The notes below the pieces were generated by a model. The model saw only the letters and a list, made by a program, of their open reading frames with translations. It searched no databases and had not been told where the DNA came from. Positions 1 through 11,000 of a stretch of DNA of 64,000 nucleotides are shown in pieces. Both the position numbers and the translations under genes were made by a program. Location of the stretch: the NCBI RefSeq assembly GCF_002775205.1, contig NC_036445.1, forward strand, positions 4,794,802 through 4,858,801, written 5' to 3'. Source of the DNA: Xiphophorus maculatus (taxonomy: Eukaryota > Chordata > Actinopteri > Cyprinodontiformes > Poeciliidae). Numbering within the stretch: the first letter of the stretch is position 1; each line of letters starts with the position of its first letter.

Positions 1-1600
1 CTGCTGACCCAGCTTTTGCAAGAATGTGTGGCTCTTACATGAACCCCTGTTAGTCAAGATTCTTCCTGATGAGAACATAGGTGGTGTAACATTAGCAGTT
101 TGCACGTTAAGAAATACTATCACCAATCGGTACAAATGTATTTTCTTGACACAGTTTTGCATTTATTAAAAAAACAAAGAATTTACTGAAAACTCCGTTG
201 ATCAACTCCCTTATATACTGTATGTTTGAACTATGCAGTGCACCATCACTTGGTATCTTGAAATCAAATGAACTTTGCTTATAATGTTTAGCCTATATCC
301 ACCAGCCAATCACAGGTAATTATTTTGCTACAGCTTAAGTTTTTTTACTAAATACTTTTCAAAGCACAGATCTCATTAGAGGTAAGATCCTTAGATTGTT
401 TTGAAAAGATGAGAAGGACAGAAGAATCTTAAAAATAAATATTTATTTGATCCACATAAAAATCCTCAGCACTAGGATAATAGCTATACATCTGCTTAGA
501 AATCCAAAAATTGCTTAATTTAATTTCATGTTATAAATGTTTCAAACTGATTAGAAAAAACCTAATACGTGGGTGCTTTCTATCAGGATGTATTTGTTGC
601 CACAGCACTACATATTGGATCATATGTGGCCCCATGTGTCACAGTCACCCGGCACATTTCCTGCATTAAATGACTTTCCTGAGTCAGTCTGGAAAATAGA
701 AGTCACCAACAAGTACACCAGATGTGACCCACATTTGATAAATTAGATGGTTTGACACCCAGTAAGTTCACATCTGGGGCAAGCATCAGAATTTCTGCTT
801 GAAAAAGTAATTTTTAAACCCAGAAATATGAAAAATATAGAAAAAACATTTAAAGCAATTTAAACATATCTTAAAATTACAATATGCAATATGTTTGACC
901 CATGGAGCAGTAGGTGATGTGATGTGTGCATTCAAATAAGTTTATTAAAAACTTTCATTTCTTAAATGAAGTTTTCAAAACCAAAAGATGGCGAGACCAA
1001 ACAAAAGACATATTTGCTTATCATGCACAATGTTAACTTAAATGCATAAAAAAGGAGGAGCATCTCTCAACTCAGTGAAAACCACTGTAACCTTCTCAAC
1101 AGTTAATAGTGGTAATGCAGTAACCTCCCCCCACAAAGTTTCAGAAGACCTAGGCCAAGCCTAAATACTTTCTATGGATAAAAATAACTTTGCCTTGTAG
1201 CTCTTATGTAGAACACAACTTGAACATTTCTGCAATTTTTACATTGTTGCTTTTGACCTCTTGGCTGCCTCTCTGAGCAGTTTACAGTACATCCTTTTAT
1301 TCAAATTGGAGCAAGATCCAATCTTTTTTAAATGAAAATTTGCCCCATAATTCCCCAAATATTGATAACTGCCTGCTCTATATGCCACCATGTAAACTAA
1401 ACAATGGAACTTTAAATGCTGAATCTGGATCAGGTCATGCTTCGAAAAATGTTTTGTTAAAGAGTATTTACAGTAATACAACCAGGTAATTGCAGCTTTT
1501 TACATCTCTATTTTTGGCCTTCCAAATATAAATGCACTTTTCTTTTGAATTATATGATACATGTCATGTGAAATTTCTACAAAGCTTTAGTGACTAATCT
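1..1600. other. AT-rich non-coding stretch, no gene recognised
   Basis: I see no coding exon here on either strand. Open frames are short and have no family resemblance. It could include the 3' untranslated region of a neighbour outside the window on the left, but no terminal exon was recognised. Confidence 0.4.
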
Positions 1601-1609
1601 TTTTTTTTC

Positions 1610-2050
1610 TTAATCACAGATAAACTAGAATTTTGAAAAGAATGGGACTTTTGAGAGTCTCTTTACTTTGCAGCAATGAACATATTGTCATCAAACTTGA
1701 TGTTATAGAAGCCTAAACGAGTGAAAATTGAATGGTTAGACGACTGGGTCAGAGCATCTCTCAAAACACAGCTCTTTTGGAATTTTCCTGGTTTTTATTG
1801 GTAAGTATCTATAAACAACCAGTTAAAAGAAGGAACTGTGGTGGACTGGTGACATGGTCATGGCTTTGGCTTAGGAATAGTTTGGAGAGAATAATTTGGG
1901 TCCAAATCTCAAGATCTGCTGCTTACATCTTGGTGTCACCACAGCACCTTTAGGTCCGTACCTCCAGAGGTCGAGGCTGTGTTGACAGAAAAATCGATCA
2001 ACACACAATTAAGAAGGGTTCATAGTGTTATGGCTAATTGGTCTATTTAG
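1610..2050 (+). mobile_element. Tc1-like transposon relic, internally deleted
   Basis: About 1635-1900 resembles the N-terminal (helix-turn-helix) half of a teleost Tc1 transposase coding region, including the stretch around 1738-1760 reading GACTGGGTCAGAGCATCTC-like. From about 1906 it jumps to the C-terminal end (TTGGTGTCACCACAGCACC at about 1929), followed by a typical element end (GTGTTATGGCTAATTGGT, about 2026-2043). The catalytic DDE core is missing and the frame is broken. The repeat family was recognised from memory of teleost Tc1 consensus sequences, without a database check. Confidence 0.65.
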
Positions 2051-3552
2051 AGTAGTGGGGGATTATATTTACTCAATAATTCCTCACAATGATACATGTT
2101 GAGACTGTCGGACTGTGTTTTTGAAGACAAGGGAGCTTTGAGCAGCTGCTCATGGAATATTTTGGCAAAAATGATCAAATCACTGAACCTTAAGATTTAA
2201 AAAAAAATCTAACAGTTTCACGTGAACAGACTAGTTTGAAATGCAAAATCTACAAATGCTAAAACTCCACTTTGCCTGGAAATGTATTTGTTGAAGTCTA
2301 AGCAAAACCAAAAGATTAAATCAACGTGTTCTCGGAATTTAATCAGGAGACCAAGTAACCACAATTTTTGTGTCTACTTATGAGCAAGCAGCCTTGAAGA
2401 GAGGAGGAGCACAGGAGAGGCATATACTAAACAGATAAGACACCACAAGATCTGAATAACGTCTTGTACAAGGAGATTTTAGATTGAGAAAACACAGCTC
2501 TCATTAGAAGAACACATTTCTCAAGGTTTAGAAACCTCACTTTCATTGGAAAAAAAGCACAAACAAGATTAGAAAAGACTAAATAAAAACTCTTCACTAA
2601 ATATTAGTGAAGAGTGTGAACAACTTTATGTATGTCTGTTAGTGTGTATGTGTGTGTGTGTGTGCGTGCGTGCAGGCGTTTGTGCATGTATGCGTGCGTG
2701 GGTTGTTTAGTTTAATTAAATGCCAAAAAATAGAAAAGAGTGAAAAGGTTTTCAGTTATTTTATACAGTGTTCTGGAAATAATTTGGTTTTTAAGTAATA
2801 TATCTGAAATTATACAAGAAATGCAACTAAGCTTAGATTTTTTATTTTCATTTTACGGGTTGATATTTATAAAATCCAAACATTTTTAAAAGTTGTAAAA
2901 ATAAAAAAATGCAATAAAATTGTGATTCTTTTCTGTATTCTAAAGAGCATTTAAAATTCATCTACTTTTGACAGTAATTTCAGTTGCTTACACAATAAGT
3001 GAATGTAACTAAAGTATAAATAAAAACAATGACAAAAGTTACATTGTATTCCCATGATGGTATTAGAGCATGGAAGGATCGGGATGAAACTTATGGAATA
3101 AAACATTCATACATAACAAAAGCAGGAGAAGAAGCTTTAGCATGAAATGCTTTATAACTCACTTTAATCTACAGCCCAGACAACTATCTCTGCAATATTA
3201 TCATCAGCTGACACAGTAATGATCACAGTCTGTTTGCCATCTCCTCTAAATGAGCCTTTGTCTTTACTCTCAAATCTTAATGCTTCTTTTAAGCTCCAGA
3301 ATAAATACTGAACACGAAGTAAAAAGCAAGCACATTCTCTTTTTTATTTATTTTTCCACAGGAAATTGCTAGTATCATCAACTGGATGTAAAACTCTCAA
3401 GGTAATTTTCTGTTATCAAAGAATGATGCTAAATCTTCTGGTAATACCGCTTTCCTTTTGGTATAAAAATGCTAAGACTTCCAAATTTAAATAACTCACA
3501 CTTTGATATGTTTCTACTTGAATATGCTGCAGATCAGAAGGTTAGATCTGAA
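2051..3552. other. Upstream flank of cnr2, no gene recognised
   Basis: Apart from the TG microsatellite this stretch is AT-rich and shows no coding exon. A non-coding 5' exon and promoter of cnr2 should lie somewhere here, but I cannot place the start site. Confidence 0.4.
2642..2700. repeat. (TG)n microsatellite, imperfect
   Basis: An alternating TG tract with interspersed TGCG units lies upstream of cnr2. Confidence 0.85.
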
Positions 3553-4947
3553 ATGGGGGAAATGAAGGAAAGAACTTGTTTAGATTCTCCGAATCCCAAC
3601 GCCTCATCACAAATAGGTATGTTCCTTTGAGTTCATTTAAAGTATTAAATAATAAATTAGTCCTATATTTTATCATAGCTCAAGCAAAAAAAAAAAAAAA
3701 CAGCAGAGGAAAGAGAAAAGCAAAGAATGATCAATCAAGAGACAAAATGTTGGCACTAAAATGCATCAGAAACGTTTCTCTGAGATTTATGTCCAGATTA
3801 ATATGACAGCCTTACAGTTGAAAGAGGTTGCACATTCCTGATGTAAATCTTTCTCCTTAATGTTTTTCTTCCAGCCAATGAATTTTGTGAGAATCTGCAA
3901 ATCTACATGGTTCTGACAGACCTGGAGAAGAAAGCCATTGGCACCATTTGCTTCCTGGGTGGTCCGATAACACTGATGGAGAACGTCCTTGTCCTTGGAG
4001 TTATTGCCACCTCGGCGATGCTGAGACAGAAGCCCTCTTATCTGTTCATTGGCAGCCTCGCCCTGGCAGATATTTTCGCTAGCTGCTTCTTCACCACAAG
4101 TTTCCTGGACTTTCATCTCTTCCGCCGCTGTGATGGTCCAACTGCATATCTCTTCAAGTTAGGAGGGGTTACCATGGCCTTCAGTTCTTCAGTTGGGAGC
4201 TTGCTGCTAACTGCACTGGACCGATACCTGTGCATCCACCAGGCATCCAGTTACAAGGTTCTGCTAACCCGACGAAGGGCCCTGCTGAGTCTCCTGATTC
4301 TCTGGAGCATCACCATCTTCATCTCCTGCTTGCCACTCATGGGCTGGAGGTGTCCCACAGTGCTTAACCCTCCGTGCTCATGCTTGTTCCCCTTCATCAG
4401 CCCAAGCTACTTGGCCTGCTGGACTACCTTTATCTTGATACTTCTCACATTAATTTTGGTGGCCTACGCCCTGATCCTGTGGAAGGCCCACCGTCATGAA
4501 TCTTCCATGACCAGCCTCCAGGGGGCAGCAGGTGCCGGTCAGGCCCGCATGAGAATGGATATTCGGCTGGCTCGTACTTTTGGTTTGATTCTCCTCATAC
4601 TGGTGGGGAGCTGGCTCCCTGTACTTATCTTCATGCTGGTTGATGTCTCTATAGTCTTGACTCCTACCCAGCAGAGAGCTTTTGCCTTTTGCAGCACCCT
4701 TTGCCTACTGAATTCTGCAGTCAACCCACTGCTTTATGCCCTGCGGTGCAGAGAGCTAAGAATTGCTCTGCTGCAGTCTCTACAAAGGTCATGTGGTTTC
4801 TGGAAGTGTAAAAACTCTACAAATGACTTACATCTCACAGGGCATTCTGCAGAAGACAACTGTGCTACAGTGTCTGATGACACTCTGGCAGTGAGAACCC
4901 CTCAACTCGACTCAGTCTGTGAAATAGTGAACAATAAATCGAGTTAA
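3553..4947 (+). CDS. cnr2: Cannabinoid receptor 2 (class A GPCR), two coding exons
   Basis: This is a G-protein-coupled receptor of the cannabinoid family, located in the plasma membrane. Exons are 3553-3616 and 3875-4947, with donor GTATGT, acceptor TTCTTCCAG and a 258-bp intron. The product is about 378 aa (human CB2 has 360). Exon 1 gives 21 residues including an N-A-S glycosylation sequon at residues 16-18. Exon 2 holds all seven membrane helices. Visible hallmarks are the helix-2 Asp (LALAD, D87), DRY at 137-139, two cysteines in the second extracellular loop, W-x-P in helix 6 (268-270) and NPLLY at 305-309. The short motifs SYKVLLTRRRALL, LPLMGW and LWKAH match CB2 more than CB1. Helix 6 reads SWLP where mammalian CB1 and CB2 have CW-x-P. 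An ATG at 3907 opens a 346-aa frame, but the in-frame residues before it in exon 2 (ending Q-I-Y-M) align with human CB2 '..DYM..', so the upstream exon is the better start. The receptor call is near certain; exon 1 is inferred from phase and splice signals. Confidence 0.93.
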
Positions 4948-5440
4948 ATAAACACAGTGGAACATTGTAATAAATTAGCAGCTCAGATGGACGAAGACTT
5001 GAAGGGTGCTGGTGAAGGACTGTAAAACCATCAACACAATGTAATGATGTAAATACTTTGATAAAAAATGAAATATACAAAATACAACCTGACATTTTTA
5101 TTGTAGATTTTTTTTTTCTTATTAAAGACAAAATGACTGTCAGTGACATTTTATTATTCATTGTTTTTTTCCCTTGGAACAATGAACCTAGATGTAATGT
5201 ATAATTAATAAGGTAATAAGCAAACAGATTTAAATCTGGCACTGAAAAGAAAACCAGTATAATATGACCAAAACAGAACACAAATGGAACTAAAAGCTCA
5301 AACACCTGTCTTCATCAGAACAGGGGAAATGGACAGAATTGATGACGATGGATAATGCTAAACACAAACCAATGTTGGAAGAAAATCTGTGTGTGGTTAT
5401 AGACTGGTGTAGATGTTTTTGTTTCCAACAAGATGAAATG
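4948..5440 (+). other. Probable cnr2 3'UTR
   Basis: AT-rich sequence directly follows the stop codon. An AATAAA overlaps the end of the reading frame (about 4933) and another AATAAA-like site lies near 4970. The true 3' end is not determined. Confidence 0.4.
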
Positions 5441-5445
5441 GTTTA

Positions 5446-5540
5446 AATCAGAGGTGCTAAAATCCAGCCCTCAAGAGCCACCATTCTGCAACATTGCTAC
5501 TCCAACCCACCTGAATAAAATGAACTGCTCATTACCAGGC
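5446..5540 (+). repeat. Diverged MITE fragment (GTGTCAAACTCC family)
   Basis: The sequence runs CAGAGGTGCTAAAATCCAGC, then a 'CTGCAACATTGCTACT' block and an 'ACCTGAATAAAATGA' block, in the same order as the left half of the intact copies at 10667 and 33943. No right terminal repeat is visible. Confidence 0.5.
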
Positions 5541-5559
5541 CTCTGCCGAGATGATGTTA

Positions 5560-5890
5560 GCTGGAAGTAGTAAAAAACTCCAGTATTTTTCTAATGCTTG
5601 GCAATATTGTTGAAGCCAAATATAGGACACTGCAAATGTGTGAGAGAATATAATCTGGTCAGATGAAACAAAAAAAAAATTCTTCATGCGAAACATGCAT
5701 GAAAGAAAACTAACATTTAGAAATGCAGTGAAACATGGTAGTAGCAGTATCATGCTGTGGGGTCATATTTTTTTGCAGTAGGGACAGGAAAGCTGATTCA
5801 AGCTAAATGGACTGATTCAATACATAGATAGAACTAAGCACAAGGAAATCCTGGGAAAAATAGTGAGAGGCAAGATGATAAAATCAGTTC
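5560..5890 (+). mobile_element. Tc1-like transposase relic (DDE region)
   Basis: Recognisable blocks in order are TCTGGTCAGATGAAAC (about 5656), a 'GTGAAACATGGTAGTAGCAG' block (about 5728), TATCATGCTGTGGGGTCAT and 'GCAGTAGGGACAGGAAAGCTG'-like sequence, then AAATCCTGGGAAAAATAGTG. This is the order found in the central and C-terminal coding part of fish Tc1 elements. Frameshifts and stops are frequent, so it is a dead fragment. It lies between cnr2 and akirin1. Confidence 0.75.
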
Positions 5891-5899
5891 AGTTAGAAA

Positions 5900-7780
5900 A
5901 TAAACAGAAGGATTCAAAGGTTAAGGGATTTATGGTGCTGATGAAAAAGCATTTTAAAACACTGCTGTATTTATCGTGATATATGTATTATCAATCAAGA
6001 ATGACAATTCCAATTGAAGTCTGGCATTTCTACCTTTCCTAATAAAAGACTGTGAACATATCAAATTTTGTGTAACTTGTATTTAAGCAAATTGTAATAC
6101 CAGTAATGTTGTAATATTATATTAACAGTGGACCTTTATTCTATTTCAAGAAAGACATAATAAGCATTTCATTTCTTATTTATTGTAGGATTTTTTGTAC
6201 ATGGTCCCATGGAACTAAAACGGTTCCGGTAGAAATGTTGTAAATACTTCAATGAAAGCGAAGAAAAAAATTTGTGTGTTAGTATGCACTTAACCATTGG
6301 TTTGACTAATTTAGGCTGAATACAGTTTCACCTCTTGATCTTCTGTGTACTAACTTTACAGTTGTAAGTAGCGGGGCACACACAAATTTCTAGGTTTTTC
6401 CTAGTTATGCTTTGAAAAAGTTACAAATGTGAATATTTTTCAGTTTTTGTTTTCTCAATGACAGTTACAAAAATTACAAATTGCATGGTTTATTTGGGGG
6501 ATTTTTGTGTTGATTTAGGAGTGTCTTTCATTGTTTCTACATAAGTTTTGCATTTTTTGGGCCTGATATGTCTTAGTTTTCGGAGATTTTATGTTTTATT
6601 TTAGATCTTTCAGATCCTGTTCATTCCACCTGTGAATTTTTCTTTTTTAAGATGGAGTAGACCATGTAAGCTTATCTGCGTTCCAAAGCCCAATTTAGTA
6701 GACTAAATGCTTGTAACAAAGAATACCTAACCCCTAAACAAACACAATTAAAAACTTACATGTCCTCAAGAGGTCTAAACATATGTGTCATTATAAAAAA
6801 AGTGTTTCCTTGCATTTTGCATGCTCCAAAAAACATAATGTCCCAGTTTCTGTAAGTGCTGCAAATCTTTGGAATTGACAACACACATCGTCAAGACCCT
6901 GCACCCATCATGATGATAGTGCATTGGTGGAAAATGGGCTGAAAAAAAACAACAACAATCAAGAATAATTTATTGTCTTAATGTGTACAAATTCCATTAA
7001 ACAAATGAACATGATCACATGCACCTGACATGAACCTGTCTACAGACTTCTTAATAGTTTCAAATTAACTGCCTGATACAGAAGAATTACTGGCAAAAAT
7101 GGGACCCATGTGTGACCTATGAAACCCACTCAACATCTACAGAGCACCCAGCTGGTTTTGTAAATGTTTGTTGTCTAGAGAGAAAATCCATATGTAGCCA
7201 TCACACACATTTACTTGCTTTCACTAATATAGTATGACAAAATTGTACTTATTTATCAATGTCTACTTAATATTTATTTTTAAATTGGAATGTTGGAACC
7301 CCTTAAATTGTAACTCATTATAATGTTTACAGAGTGGTTAAAATTGTAATTCTTCTCTTTTGTTTAATAGGTATGTATTTTGTCATCATTCTTCTAATAA
7401 CTCCATATTAAATAATTTTAAATCTAAGAACGACTCTTACAATATATTTACAGTTTCCTCATCCTTCCATTCCAATTCCCACAAAACTCAGACATTCATA
7501 CTATGGTATAATCCGTTATATTTCTCCACAACTCCCAATTTTGTATCTCCAGGATCCTTTAATTGCCAGTCAATACATAGATATTTGCTACTGTTAAATT
7601 ATTTTTTCCTTCTACTTCATCACCTCCACCAGACGTCTCATGAACCCTGGATGTAAGTTCAACTGGAAGGACTCACCAACACCGGGATATTCATGACCGG
7701 AAGTTGAAAAATAAAAGAACAGATAAAGGGCACAAAATTACGATTTTATTAAAGAGGATGTTTTTAGATTATGTTAAAAG
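5900..7780. other. Intergenic AT-rich sequence between cnr2 and akirin1
   Basis: No coding exon, RNA gene or structured repeat could be supported here. Open frames such as 7360-7656 are low-complexity and resemble no known family. Confidence 0.4.
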
Positions 7781-7849
7781 CATGTTTAAAAAATAGTTAT
7801 GAGTAAGAATTGGTAATAACATTAAATATAATGACAAAAATAACACCAC

Positions 7850-8073
7850 GACCCCTCTTTTCGTACAGTGGTATGATCCGCCATTGTGACGGTTTAAAAA
7901 TTCAGCAGGCAGTGTCGGCTGTTACTACTCAGAGCAGAAAATCCGTTGTTGTGGAGAGAAAGAAAGCCGAATCAGAAATTCGAGGAAACGTTTAAAAAGC
8001 CAGCGTCAAACCCCATTTCGGCGGGTGTTTTTTTTTCTACCTACTGCTACTCTCCCGGTTTGTTTTAACAAAC
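7850..8073 (+). promoter_or_regulatory. akirin1 promoter / 5'UTR region
   Basis: CpG density rises from about 7850 and stays high through exon 1 to about 8400, against an AT-rich background. The stretch ends directly at the akirin1 start codon. No TATA box is obvious. The start site itself is not resolved. Confidence 0.5.
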
Positions 8074-11000
8074 ATGGCTTGCGGTGCGACGTTAAAGCGG
8101 TCGATGGAGTTTGAGGCCCTCCTCAGTCCCCAGTCTCCCAAGCGGAGAAGGTGCAACCCACTACCGGGGACTCCGAGCACTCCGTCCCCGCAAAGATGCA
8201 ACCTCCGTACCCCGGTAGATAGTCCGGGCCACTCGATGTCTCCTCAGCCCATCGGAGGCGAACACAGGCTCACTCCAGGTATACATTTTTAAATAATTTG
8301 ACGTATTTTGTGTGTTTCAGGGTGGGTGTCGTGGGGGGAGGGGGTTTGGGTGGAGTGGAAGAATCAGAATGGGGGTTGGAGGCTAAACGTTAGCCGGACT
8401 CGGCTAAGGTGATGAGGGGAATGTAGTTGCCAAGTCAAGCTCGCATATGGTTGTATTGATGGTTAAATACACCAAATTAAGAACAAAAGTAAAAGTCAGT
8501 TCATAGTTATTGGTTAGTGGCGTCTTGCCAGATCCTAATACCCGGCTGTGTTAGCTTGTCCTGGCTAATGTTCAGGTAAATAATGGCTATTGCTGCGTTC
8601 AAAACCCTTCTCTTGTCATGTCAACGTTGTATATACACGACTTGTATCAATTTTTACCTTTACCCTTTTCTGTGATAGCAGCCAATTGAATTAAATGTTA
8701 AAGTTTCTTCACAATCTGACAGACTTTATTTAAAGGGGCCTACCTTTGCTTCAACACCCAAATATCTAATCTGTTGAGGCACGAAACGGGCAAATGGCAT
8801 CACATGAGCAGCCATGTCAATACTGTAGGCATGTTGGAAAGTTCTCGTAGGCGTTTTTACTTATTTATTTAAAAATATATATTTTCAGCAATTATCCATT
8901 TCAAAAAAGTAACTGCCATACATGACTCATTTGTCTTCTTTACAGATCCTGTTAAATAAATCAGCTCCAGACACATTTAATGAACTGAAAGTAAAACGAT
9001 GCTTTACCCTTATCCACAACCAGCCCCTTCAGGAGGTGAAAAATATCAAGTTGTATTGAACTTGCCTAAATATGTTATTGAATAAATTGTCCATATAAAC
9101 CTAACATTTATTAAATAATTTTAACTTGCAAGAAATTAAAAATGACTTTGAAATTGTATTCTGAATTGTAAAACCTTTTTAAAAGTTTTACACCAAAACC
9201 CAAAATTATTGCAATACAAAAAATTGTTTTGCCGTAAAAACCTCAACAGATGACCTTTGATAAATATTCTGTGCATTTTAGTTTTTTGTATTTTTGCATG
9301 GTTTGTTTAATCTTATCTACTTAATACCAACAGTTTAAAAAAAATACTTTTAGTATCCATTGTGCACAGTTAATAAGAATTTTATTGTCTCAGGGAAACA
9401 TGTTTACTTACTGGGCATATGAGTTCTTCCTCTAAAAAAAAGGGCTTTGGCTTGCATTCTTTTTAATATGAAAGATTATATTGGGAAGTTCAGATATAAT
9501 TACTGACTAGTTTTTAAGGGATTCTGGACCCCATGGGGGCCATCTAAGTATCTACCTACTAAAGAAGATAAGAACATTCATTTTTGAGTCAAGTTTTTGT
9601 AAATTTAAAAAGTTTTTTTAGGCTTTAGTGTTTATGGTACGTTATTGTGTTACTTCCCTATGAGAAATGCTTGTCCCTATTGCTTATTTATCAGATCTGT
9701 TGATTGTTGGTATGTATACTTGGAGAAATTCTCAAAACTGCAATAACAAATAAAAATCTGTATTAAGGAGACTGCGCAAATCACTAGTCAACTGATTTGA
9801 ACACAAATGACACATTAGCGGATGGTAACATATCAACTTTAACATCTAATAATCTTATCTGATGGAGCACAAAAAAGATAAATGGCATTACAGCACATCA
9901 TTGCAGCTTGCTAATTAGGTGCTGCCTGACTAATGTTCCTTGGCTCCACTACCACAATTGTCTTGTATTTAAGTGGGGGTTACTATTATGGACCACAGAC
10001 GTTTTTCTTTCCACAGAGCTGGAATGCATTGTTCATTATTGCCTGTTTTCTCCCACTGGCAACTACATTGTGTTGGTGTTGGATGGGTTCATGGTGCACA
10101 AGTGGACACCAGATAGTTAGCTGGAGATCTCCACTGTAATCCTGTACATTTTTTGGCAGCAGCCAGGCCTCATGCTTGTGCTTTTTGAATTCCAATAAGA
10201 TATTGCTTGGTGATCTTGGAATTCATGTCTTGCAATTGGAATAGCAATGAGATGCTTCTTTGTCTTGTGTAATTGAAAGTTGATGCTCTTTTCATGACAT
10301 AAAATAAAGGGCAAGTTTCTGTTTGATATATTTCCACATTCTTCATTTGACATTTGCTGGGTTCAATTTTGTTTTTTGAGGACTCTGGAGCAGTTTGTCC
10401 TTTTGCAAATGTTGTCCCTATGGATCATCATCTTGTTGCTGCAAACCTTAGACCATTAGTTATTTTATTATGCTTGTATAGCTTTAATATGTAAATACAT
10501 TATCATGTATATCTAACTCATTTCTGAACATTTTTACACTTCATTTATTTAGGTCCTGATTTCTGTTTTTGACAGAAATCATTTTAGTAGTCAAACTAAA
10601 ATGCCTCAAAGCTTCCACATGCTTGTAGATTTTCAAATCTTTAGCCATGTTTTGTTCCTTTAGACCACAGGTGTCAAACTCCAGTCCTCGAGGGCCGCTG
10701 TCCTGCAACTTTTAGATGTGCCTCTGCTGCACCACACCTGAATAGAATAATTAGGTCATTAAGGCTCTGGAGAACTGATCTACACAAGGAGGAGGAAATT
10801 AAGCCATTTCATTCCAGTGTTTTGTACCTGTGACACATCTAAAAACTGCAGGACACCGGCCCTCGAGGACTGGAGTTTGACACCCCTGCTTTAGACCATG
10901 ATTTAAATATCTCTTGTTGTCAGAATGGGTACCAAAGGTCCCACTGGAGTGTATGCATGGTCAATACCAAGTGTCCTGTGACAGACTTGACCATTTTCCA

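Noticed and set aside
1732-1953. 73-codon open frame read as a possible gene
   Set aside because: It is the decayed N-terminal part of a Tc1-like transposase joined to its C-terminal remnant.
3576-3806. 76-codon open frame before cnr2
   Set aside because: It begins at TTG in a different frame from the real cnr2 exon 1 and runs into an A-rich tract. It is a chance frame over exon 1 and the intron.
7360-7656. 98-codon open frame between cnr2 and akirin1
   Set aside because: Composition is low-complexity (Ser/Asn/Phe-rich), with no domain, no splice context and no plausible promoter.
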